64,000 nucleotides of DNA. It comes from Heliocidaris tuberculata. Taxonomy: Eukaryota > Echinodermata > Echinoidea > Camarodonta > Echinometridae. A program made the translations under genes and the position numbers. Location: NCBI GenBank assembly GCA_025618425.1, contig CM046849.1, positions 33,096,336-33,160,335 on the forward strand, in the 5' to 3' direction. Shown piece after piece: positions 24,801 through 36,800 of the stretch. Below the pieces are notes generated by a model. The model saw nothing but the letters and a program-made list of their open reading frames with translations. It made no database searches and was not told the origin of the DNA. The stretch's first letter is position 1, and the number at the start of each line of letters is the position of its first letter.

Positions 24801-27800
24801 CAACTCTTGTAAGATTTATGATTACATAGTTTATTTCTGTTCTATGGAACACACTACTGTACCCCTCCATGTTTGTAACGCCCTGACGGTCAATTCATTC
24901 AAATCACTTCTGAAAACATTTATTATCCAATAGTCTGTTAATTATATGATTAATTTATGTCAAATACTCTAAGTACTTACTACAATAAGATCTTAATTAT
25001 TCAACTACAGTTAACTTTGCCTAAGTCGAATCTGTTGGGACCAAAAAAATTATTCGACTTACGCAAAATTTGACTTAGGAAGTGTAAATAACACATATCT
25101 TGCATTCGACTTAGGGAAAGTTTGACTTGTGCGACTTCGAGTTATGCAAGGTTAACTGTATTATATTTTTGTGTTCATAAATACCATTCATTACTTCTTA
25201 ATTGTTAAATCATTGTATGATGTTATACATAAACTACTTGAATTATGTATTGTACATGTACATGTAGATGTATACTATTATACCTATATATTTAGATTAA
25301 TCATGTAATATTATTGTTGTATTGATTGTTACAAAACCCTGTGGAGCACATAGTGAATTTATCATTATGCACTACATGTATATAGAAATTACTTTCTGAC
25401 TTTTTTTTTGTTTTGTTTACCCAACAGGTTGCCAAAATATGTAATTATGCCACACTGCATTTGGCAGCTAATGGGCTGTTTGGAGTTTTTTCTGTTGTAT
25501 TTCTTGTTTCTCGGATGATATTCTTTCCATTTGGGTAAGTTAGATTGTCCTAGATTAATATCCAAGTGATATATGTTCACTCTTTCTCTCTCTCTCTCTC
25601 TCCCTCACTTTTTCTCCTCACTTTTGCTCCCTTTCCTCATACTTTATCTTTCTCCTTCCTCTCTCGCCCCCTTCTCTCTCTCTCTCTTTCCCTCCCTGCC
25701 TGGCCTGACTCTCTCTCTCTTTCTCCTCTCTCCCTCGCTTTTTCTCCTCTCTTTTCCTCCCCCTTCCCTCATCCTCTCTCATACTCTGTCTTTCTCCCTC
25801 CTCTTTCCTTGTTTTCCCTCTCTCTTCCCTTCATCTTTTTTTCCTCTTTTCCCCTTTCCCTCACTTCTCCCTATTTCTAACTCCTCTCCTTTTTCTCATA
25901 CTTGTATCATTCTTCCTCCTCTCTCTCCCCCTTTCTCTCTCTCTCTCCCCCCTTTCTCTCTCTCTCTCCCCCCCTTCTCTCTCTCTCTCTCTCTCTCCCT
26001 CCCCCCACCCCCTCTCTCTCTCTTTCTCTCCTGCCTGTCTCCCTTTCTCTCTCTTTCTCTCTATTGTATAATATACAGACTGGGAAGATGTTTAAATATG
26101 CACAGTTTGAGTCTGGTGCTAACTCCATGTTTGGTGTGTTTACCGCTGCGTTCTTTGCATCACGCATGGTCTTTTTCCCGTTTTGGTAAGTTTTCTCACG
26201 AATTCACTTAAGAAACACAAGCTTTAAGCCTGGGTCACATTTGACCGATAACGATAATGATAACGATATTTTTTAATTAAAGGTACACTCTACACTGCAT
26301 GGTGTGTACATGTATGTGTGAGTGTGCTTGGATTCTGTTAATAGTAGGGCAGCTCTAGAGTCTACTTTTAATGAAAAATCTCTTTATCGTTATCGGACAA
26401 ATGTGACACAAGCTTTACTTGTGTTAATAATATGTAAATGTCATTTGTATTAGGTAGCTTAGCAAAATGTGATGGCGCGTAAGAATGCGGGAAAGACGCA
26501 TATGACAAAATTATTTAAAATCATCATTTTATTCTATAGAAGCAGAACCAAAACTTGATGTGAAAACTTTTATTCAGATAAGTCTGATTGCGATTTTAGA
26601 TGCACAGACAGAACCAGCAGTTTTGCTCTTTGTGTCTTTACGCTACCTTTACTTTACCTTACTGACTCTCAAATGTCACTGTTAAAGTGGGTTTTTTTTG
26701 TTGTATTGCTGTGTTTATGGCCTTTTATATAACCTGACTCCTTAAAGGAAACCAAAACCCAAGGAGAGAATCAATGTTATTGGAAAGTGAGAATTCAGAG
26801 AAGCACTTTACAAAAAGTTTCATTAAAATAGGCTAAAAAATGAGAGAGTTATGGAAGTTTGAAAAGTCTCGTTTTACTTTCTATGGGGATCCTCAAATTG
26901 GCAAAATTGCTTCAAAATGGCTGATTTTGTGAACAACTCTCCATTTGTTTTGTACACAGATTTTCAGATTTTCCCCATTATCTTTCATGGTGCAGTTAAT
27001 CTCCTTCTGAGCTCAACATATATAATGGGAAAATGTATTTTACACCACATATGTCGAGTTCAGGAGGAGACAAGGAGCACCCTGAGAGATAATGGGGAAA
27101 AAATCTGAAAATCTGTGTACAAAACAAATGGAGAGTTGTTCACAAAATCAGCCATTTTGAAGCAATTTTGCCAATTTGAGGATCCCCATAGAAAGTAAAA
27201 CGAGACTTTTCAAACTTCCATAACTCTCTCATTTTTTAGCCTATTTTAATGAAACTTTTTGTAAAGTGCTTCTCTGAATTCTCACTTTCCAATAACATTG
27301 ATTCTCTCCTTGGGTTTTGGTTTCCTTTAATCTATCATTGAAACCCGCTGCCTAATGGAACAGGGTGATTCCCTGGGGGGGGGGGGGGGTGGGGGGGCAT
27401 GTCTCATTGAGGTCTGTACATCATCCGCATACACAAAAACGGATAAAAAGGGTACTTTTTCAGCATTAGGTGCGTAACCTGGGTTACGCGTCAAAAACAG
27501 CAAAAATCAAGAAACAGGGTATCAAATTCAAAGGTGATAGGAAGAAGATCCGCGGAAGGGGGTGGGGGATATAGTTCGGTAATATGTTCCAAATTAGGTT
27601 AAATTTCTTTTACGGTTCCTTTTTGGCTAAAAAAGGTGTGTGATGATGATAAAAATTGTAATCCTGTAATAGGATGTAAAATACCACGCAAGGTATAAAA
27701 TTGCTGTTTAAAATCAGAGATGTTAGACGGGTGTCCCCATTTAGGGTATCAAAACTACCCCTACTGCAATCCCCGTTTAGGGTGCTTTTCAGAAAGTGAT

Positions 27801-30800
27801 TTACACGGATGATGTACAGGTCTCAATGAGACATGCCACCCCAGGGGTGGCTCCTGTATTAAACATATGGCAATGAGAGAATTCAGGAGTTATCCGGTTA
27901 ATGAGAAGGTGGAGTACTGGTAAATGGGGGGGGGGGGGGGGTGAAAATATGATCTCATTGTCATCTCAGTTTACTGTCCAAACAATAGTGGGAGCACCGT
28001 GGTGAAGGCTCTTGACTCTTATAGGAGAGGTCCTGAGTTTGATCCTCACTGGTTGCTTACTTCCTTGGACAGGACATTTCACCCATGTGGCCCTCGATAT
28101 CCACCCAGGTGTCAATGGGTACATGGTAATTGCTGCCGTAATAATGTTTGTAGGCAGTGTAAAAATTAAAATTTCTTTCGTGAGAGCTACTTCGAAGTCC
28201 ACCTACTGTGTTCAGAGATTTTAAAGTAGAATTTCATTGATTTTGAATATTGATTTAATTTTTACTATTGCATAGGTGAAGCTTAGATTGAACAAGGTTA
28301 TCAAAATTCAACGCTTGGAAACATTTGAAGTAATGATTATTATCAATTATAAAATGATATAACACAGCCCCGCTATAGCACCTATAGAGCTCTTTGAACG
28401 CTGCTGAGATATGTGACGTCATACCTGGGAGCAATCCTTCCTAAGCAGACGATGCCCCATAACAGCTTATACATTTTCAGTGCCTGTTTTGTCATCTCAT
28501 CTTCACTTATTTCTCTTACTTCACTAGCGTCAGTATAAATGCTTATTTGTTGCCTCACTCTAAATTTCCTGCATGGTACTATTTTGATGAAAAATGCAGC
28601 GTTAAAAAAATAAAGGAATCAATCGCTTGTAAACAAAAAAAGATGCCATTGTATTTTCAGCTGCATGCACCGCGGCATGTCGGCGTTTCAAGAGGGAACG
28701 AATACCATCCATGCTATAATTCAGCGGGCTTTACAATTCGAAGGTGTGATTTCTTTGATTGATCATTGACCCTTATCATGACTTTTTACAAACAAAAGAT
28801 TTTAGTTACTAGAAACGGTTTCACTTCCCTTTTAGAATGATGTGAAATACGGTCATGGTGAAACAAACCAAACTCTTTATAATTTAAAAATAATTGCATT
28901 GCAGTTACGTTCACTTGATATAGGACGTCGTCTGCTTAGGCAGGATTGGCACCTGATGTGACGTCACAAAAACATTGGTATATTTCTGGCGAATCGCTCG
29001 GATATCCCAGATGCTGAGAAGTGTTTTTATTTGTGTTATTTTTTAATCATCAAACACGCAGTTAACGTAAAACTTATACGATTACCATCTGCAAGCTTTC
29101 TAGTTTCTAGAGATACATTATTGAGCATATTTGTGATTTGCTTTGAATATCTACTTTAATGCACTACATGTATGACCCATGGGCAGAAATATTATTTGAC
29201 GGTGGCTCTTTTTTCATCTACAGTGACCTTTTCAAGAGTTTCGGGGGCTAATTGCCCTTATCCCCCGTTTATTTTATTCACTGATTGTAGGGCCCTCACT
29301 CAGGAGGAACAATGGGCGATTTCATGCCCGGTGTTGGTGTTCGGTGTTAGGTTTTATTTTGCAGTGAAATCATGATCTAACATTGACTAAGAAAGGAGAA
29401 AAAAATTAGTCAGTGTTAGGTGTTGACCTCTGATTTTTTGATGTAGTTATGGTTGCCATTGTTAATTTTTGTCAAATATTTTCTGCTTAACCGAGCTTGG
29501 CAGTCGGGGTTAATTTCATGTTCAAATTTCCATTCACTGACATTATACCCCTAGGTATTAAGAAATTTTCATTTCACATTCTTTGTTTTATTTATTTTAT
29601 CTATATATTATTTATTTATGGGTATATAAAATTACTGATCAGTAGCAAGCTGAAAGGATCAGTAAATGTGGCAACATAAAAACATTAGATATATAACAAT
29701 TAATTTACAATACAAATAATAAAATGACAGAAACAAAAATACAAATGCAAACATACCTGCTCAGTAGGCAATATGACATTTAAATACATATTACACATTA
29801 AATACATAATTATAAGCAATTAAATAGTATACACATGCATAAACACACCCACAATCACACCCACTCCAACATACACACAAGACAAAAATACAAGAAAGGT
29901 AAATGTGATCAAGGAATTAGTAATATCCCGAAACATCAAATATTGCATTTCATAATCTGTCAGATTGGTTTATGGCAATAGCAACTATATCATTAATGGG
30001 TCAGTATTGGTGTTGGTGTTGCTAGCTATGGGAAATTTCGGGTGATTAATCGTGAGAAATCAAGTCAGTAGGCATCATTTGAAGTGTAATTTCACAGGTG
30101 TTATGAGGTAGTATGTTATAAGCCCACATTTGGTCCTAAAGCACACGGAAAGGAACTACTTTTGCTTTTTAATGGGCTGATGGAGTGAATAAATTATCTT
30201 CCCTTATTTTCTTTTCAGAAAGATTTAATAAATATGACGTGGTATACTCTGTAGTTAATGACTCGGAAAATCCACATTGCCGGTATTAACTAGGATGAGC
30301 TCTAAATCAACAATCCCAACGCAAAAGGCATGAAATTTCACAGCTTTATCTGAGCGGATGCCCGAAATTTGGCTGTTTGCCAGGTACGCCCTGTGCCGTC
30401 TGATCCGGTATCTAGCTGCATTAGCTACTGCAGCATTTTCGTCTGCAAGTGAGAAACTCAGGAGAAAGGAAATCTAAACTTACTGTTCCTGTCAAGACTA
30501 TCCATTTCTGAGAAGTTTCTGACCGCACTCTAGATCAAATAAGGATTACTGTTAGAATTACCAGACAATTCGTTTAATTTGACGATATTCTAGATTAATA
30601 ATTCAGTAGTTAAAAGCAAAATATTTTTCCTACGTTGAGCATGGTGCTGACGCCATTGCAAGTGTTAGGTTTTCGATGTGCTTTGTTAGGATATTGAACC
30701 TCCTAGATCCTTAGTCTTATTCTGATTAGAGATGTTGGAGCTCAAGAATTTTTGCTCTAAACACCAACACCAAACACCAACCCCGAGCATGAATTCACCA

Positions 30801-33800
30801 AATATTGATAATAAATGATAATAATAAGCCATTCTTGTATAGCGCATATCACATTATGATATAACGTCCCCGTGCGCTTCCAAAGGGTTTTGAAGTGCAT
30901 TTCAAGGAATAAATCCTGCCAGGTACCCATTTAACACCAGGGTGGAGAGTGGCAAATGTGGATTAATGTCTTGCCAAAAGACGTTAGTGCTGGGCTGAGA
31001 TTCGAACCCTCAACCCTTGGAATGAGAGTCAAGTGAATGAACCACTGTACCACGACACCTCCACTGATGATGCATTAATAGTAATTTGTGGATAAATGTT
31101 ATATACATGTATTTATTATTATGTAATATTGTATGTATTACATGTATTATTATTCCTAAAGAGGATTTTGCAGCTGAAATAAAGTGCTTTTGTGTTAAGA
31201 CACCTCTTTAACCTTGACCTAAAGAAAGTTTGTTGAACCTGACCAATATACTCTGTCGGGGAAGGCCAATATTAAAGGGATACTTTGGTAGGCCTGCATG
31301 GGCGATTTCCGATGAGAGAGGAAAATATACTCGGAGCTTCGTGTCACTTCGATACAAGGACTTCCATCGCACGTGCTAAAATATGTGATTCATATTGGAC
31401 CACCTCTGAGATGAGACTGGCTTGTGTTTTAAATTTCGCGCGGTGGGAAAGTAATCAAACATATGGAAAAGTAATTACAGAGCCAGCTCTCTGGTAGAGC
31501 CTGGGATTAGTTACGTAATCGTGGCGACAACGAGTCGCGGCAGGGCAGTGCAGAAGCGATGGCTAGACTAATCAACCAGAAGTTAACCGTGTTTTGTATT
31601 TGGAAATATTTCAGCATTACACTAAACTTGTTTGGGGGAACGAGGTTACAACCAGTTACAAGACTAAGAGCCCGGGACTGGTTAAACCCGAAGTACATGT
31701 ACATGTATTCGCCGAGCTCCAGTTCGGTCAACTTCGTGCCGTCCGATCATTTATGACCTTAGTCCGACGGCCTCGCACAACGGGCGTGCTATGTGTACAA
31801 GTAAACGAGCCTTTTGCAAATTCCGCACGATTTCATTTCCCCATGAGTTGTCATTAGACTGCCCCTTTAAACATACTGGGTACGTAGCCATGGGCTTGCG
31901 CCTAAACAATGAAGATGCCTCAAATGCAGGCTAAACAATGGATGCGCATATCAGATCTTTCGAAGTATGTGATTTCTGAAACAAAAATGGCTTGAAATTA
32001 AAATATTTGATATTGGAATAAGAATGATAATATATTTGATGTCATAATTTGGCCAATACAGAATATATTGAACTCGATATACAAACAATATTGGACTTGT
32101 CTTTGACTCGGACTTGTCCAATATGTTGTCATATCTTGTCCAATATTCCTTATATTGACCTCAGGGTCATCCGGTATTATATATTATTAGTTTTTGTCAC
32201 ATTTTTGTTCGTACTGTGGTGATATTACACATAGTTTATTAAAGGAAACCAAAACCCAAGGAGAGAATCAATGTTATTGGAAAGTGAAAATTCAGAGAGG
32301 CACTTCACAAAAAGTTTCAATAAAATTGGTTAAAAAATGAGAGAGTTATGGAAGTTTGAAAAGTCTCGTTTTACTTTCTATGGGGATCCTCCTGAACTCG
32401 ACATATGTGGTGTAAAATACATTTTCCCATTATATATGTTGAGCTCAGAAGGAGATTAACTGCACCTTGAAAGATAATGGGGAAAATCTGAAAATCTGTG
32501 TACAAAACAAATGGAGAGTTGTTCACAAAATCAGCCATTTTGAAGCAATTTTGCCAATTTGAGGATCCCCATAGAAAGTAAAACGAGACTTTTCAAATTT
32601 CCATAACTCTCTCATTTTTTAACCAATTTTAATGAAACTTTTTGTAAAGTGCTTCTCTGAATTCTCACTTTCCAATAACATTGATTCTCTCCTTGGGTTT
32701 TGGTTTCCTTTAAGGACGCTACACATACATGTACTAAACATTGTTGATACAGTGGAAACTCACTATAACGAGGACCTTGGGACCATGAAAATTTCCTTGT
32801 GGCATGTCACGAATCTCCTTATATCAGGATAAACGAAAGAACATAAAGACATGGGACCACTAAAATTACCTTGTTATATCCGAAATCTTGTCATATTGGA
32901 GCTGTTTATAGTGATTTTCTACTGTTATTTTTACTACATGTATGAAATGTCCCCGCATGTTGAAAGCTTCTCATTCAATCACTAGATATAGAGTTATTAA
33001 CCCTTTCTAGACAATAGACCACATTTTGTGGTTTGGCTCAATAACTTTTGATTCAGAGCCCTAAAAAATGTTCCAGATACACGAGTAGAAAGAGCAAAAA
33101 TTTCTGCACATACTATGTCCATTTTTGTTGCCTGACCATATTGCATTTGATGCCAGGAATTTTAAAAACAAGAATAAACTTTAAAATCCTTAAATTGGCA
33201 ACACATTGAGAGGTTCAAAATCATTGTTTTTTAACAAAATTGGCAATTTTTTCAACTTTTCAACAAAATTAATAACCATTAATATTGTTTTCAAAGACAT
33301 TACACTTTATTAGAACCATGGAGCACTAAAAGAAAAATACTATTGTTGCCAATTTGAAGAACAAAATGTGATCAATTTAGCCCTGAAATAATTCCTGTCC
33401 TGAAAGGGTTAATGTAGAACTGTTTATTTTTCAAAGTCCAACTTTCTGTTAATCTATTATTGGAAGAACAGTCTGGGTGTTGGCATAAGTCCAGTGCAGT
33501 CATATGATTTGACTCATGCTTTGAAAAGTTATTGCATTGTACATGTGCGTTAGAATGTTCTTGAAGAGCATGTATTTTTTGTAAGTGTGTGGAGGAATTT
33601 TGATTTCGGCGATAAAATTCAATTGAACGTGTTTTCAATTCCTTGTTTATTTTTTGATAAACTTGCGGATTTAACTCTTACTGTACTAAGAGGATTTGTC
33701 TGTTTCAGGAATTTACTAAACCATGAACAAAGCTTGCACTTCTCTAATTGTCTGTTAAAGTGTACCAATCATCAACAAATATTTTGCTTTGTATATTAGG

Positions 33801-36800
33801 GGTTCCATGACGCTATACTATATTAGAAATATGAGCTTCAAATGTTAATTCTATATAAAGAGATATTGCAGATTGAAAGTGGAAGCAATTGGGAAAGGTT
33901 GCTTATGTAGTACATAAGCAACCTTTCCCAATTGCTTCCAGTTTCTTTTACAATGTAATCACATGACCAGAACTCAACTTTATCTTTAGGCTTGTACATG
34001 TAGCTTGCTGCTATAAGTAGAGCCTAATATTACACAAGGTCTTACAAAGTCAGATTGAAAATTTTGAAATGTACATGTGCTTATTTTCGAGAAAGTCATC
34101 ATCGTCATCTCTCTCTCTCTCTCTCTCTACATCTATTTGTCTTTCTCTCTTTCACTCTCCCAATTTCCCTCCCTCCCTTTCTTCATCTCTCTCCCTTTCT
34201 CCCTTCCTCCCCTCTCTTTCCTTTCTCCATCTCACTTTCATCATCATCTCTCTATCTCTCTCTTTCTTCTTCCCTCCCTTCCTCCCTTCCTCCCCTCTCC
34301 TTCCTTTCTCTCTCCATCTCCCTTTCTTCATCTCTCTCTCTCTCTCTTTCCCTCTCTCTTTCTCCATCTCCCTTTCTTCATCTCTCTCTCTCTCCCTCTC
34401 TCTCTCCTTTTCTTCCCTCACTTCCTCCCTTCCTCCTCTCCTTTCCTCCCTTCCTCTCCTCTCCTTCCTTTCTCTCTCTCCATCTCCCTATCTTCATCTC
34501 TCTCCATCACCACGACACCATGGAGGTGTCGTGGTATAGTGGTTCATTCACTTGACTCTCAATCCAAGGGTTGAGGATTTGAATCTCAGCCCGGCACTAG
34601 CGTCTTTTGGCAAGACATTAATCCACATTTGCCACTCTCCACCCAGGTGTGAAATGGGTACCTGGCAGGATTTATCCTTGAAATGCACTGTGCGCTGATT
34701 ACGGCTGCTGGAGCTAAAGCCAGGGTAATAATATCCAAACCTTTTGGAAGCGCATAGAGACTTTATATCATAATGTGATATGCGCTATACAAGAACGATT
34801 TATTAGGTGGTCTGTCGTAGACAGATCACCTCTTAATTTCGTCAGAATTTTCTTTGTTTTTATTATTTATTATTTATTATTTTTATCCTCAAAATTTTGT
34901 GCGCACGATATCTCAAAATTGACAAGATCAATTTCCGTGATTTTCATACCAGTTATAAAGCCCATAACGAAGATGTCACACCAAACTTTTCAAGGTCATC
35001 AGGTCATTGTGACGTCATCCAGGCGCCATTTTGTAAAATCACATTATTGATCATATCTTCATTACAAGTCATCAAAAATGAACTATATTTGGTACACATG
35101 AACTTCAGGTCAAGGGTCAACATCACATCTCATCAAAACGCGCGCGCGCGTCATGACGCGCACGTACGCGCGCGTCAAATTTTAAAATTGCTCAAAATCA
35201 CCCAGGGACCAAACCAGAGTACGTTTCAGGTCATTTTAAGCATTTCAAAAATTTGCGCGCGCGTTTTTGTGCGTTACGCCAGTACGCAACGTAGAATTGC
35301 CGTTTTTTCGCATGGTTTGTCTTCTTGACACCATTCTTGACCATTTTCAACTATTTACACTAATTCTCGACCTTTCATAATGCCATAAGGGCGCAACGAA
35401 CTTTAAAATTCGTGCGTGCGTCAATAGGCAAAATAAAGTAAAAAGTGGTAAAAACATGCCTATCTTGAATCCGCCATAGCTCGTTAGAAAGCCTGGAGAC
35501 CCCCATTTTTTGTACATTTTCTGAAAGCCTGTAAGTTGTAAATCAGAATTCATGAATAAAATTCTCCACATGTATGTTGTGACGTCATCATATTTGCATA
35601 TAAACTCAAAAATTCGATTTTGAAAAAATGAAGTCATAAATTTTGTATTCATTCGACAATATTTCACTCATACTTGGTCAATTTTCTTCCAAATTTCGAT
35701 ATGTTGTAGGGGAGACAATTCTCTACAAGATTAGTATTCACCATTTTTCATTTTGACAAAGGCATCATGGCGTATTTTTGCTATGAAAGGAGGCATGTCA
35801 ATTTTTCACATTTTGCGTGTATTCTCTATGGGAGATGACTTTTCTCAAATCATGATTCTGCATGCCAGTCTTTTTTGAGCCGAATCTCCGTCATTTTTGC
35901 TCTATTTTCCCCAAAATTTCAGTATGTGATAGCTGAGTCTGTGTGCTACATACATACGCACACACACCTACACACACGCACATATACAGGTGTATGCATA
36001 AAGCATGTCATGATTATGCACTGACATTCTACAAGGGTAAATTTGAAAGTAACGATGGCCATAAAATGGCAGTGTGGTGGTTTAAACATGTGAAATCTGA
36101 CGAAATGTGCTTACCCCATTCAGGTACATCAATATCAACATGGAAAAGGGTCATTCACCGTTATCATAATTACCGACAGACCACCTAATTCGTCTTCAGT
36201 GACAAATTAAATTTCTAGTTATTATTATTATTATTATTATCTCCCTTTCTTCATCTCTCTCTCTCTCTTATATGATATCTACAGGATCATCCACAGTACA
36301 GTTGTTCATGGCCTTGAGATCATGAGAGATTTCCCAGCATACTACCTCTTCAATGGCCTTCTCATCATCCTTCAGATTCTAAATACTTACTGGTTCATTC
36401 TCATCATGTCTATGGTCTACAGAGCTCTTGTTCATGGACAGGTAATAAATACAAAAACAACAACAAATTGTCATATTGCTGTAACCCGACCGACCCTGAA
36501 ATTCCGTCCGACCCTAGACTTCTTAAGAAAAAAAAATTGAAGAAAATTGCAATCGATCTTTAAAAATCATGATGGCAGTGTTGATCTAGTTCACCAAAAA
36601 AATAAGATCGTAGATTTGAAATGTTTAATTATTGATGCTATTTCACAAAGAACATTTTATGTAGGAGAAAACATTCTTTAAAGCTGGTGAAAAGTTACAT
36701 TTGGTCATTTTGTTTTTTCTTCTACTCCATGAAATCAACTATATATACTCAGTAAACGACCTACCTACAGCTCTACATGTACATGTGCCCCATTTTTAAA

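Noticed and set aside
25566..26211. Ser/Leu/Pro-rich 212-codon frame before exon 5b
   Set aside because: It is the CT tract read through into exon 5b; the exon itself has a clear acceptor at 26078.
34055..34574. Three overlapping frames of about 160 codons
   Set aside because: The CT tract is open in all three frames.
35943..36540. Frames overlapping the last membrane-span exon of CERS as separate genes
   Set aside because: The 36322 frame is the CERS exon running into its intron; the 35943 frame is inside a transposon.
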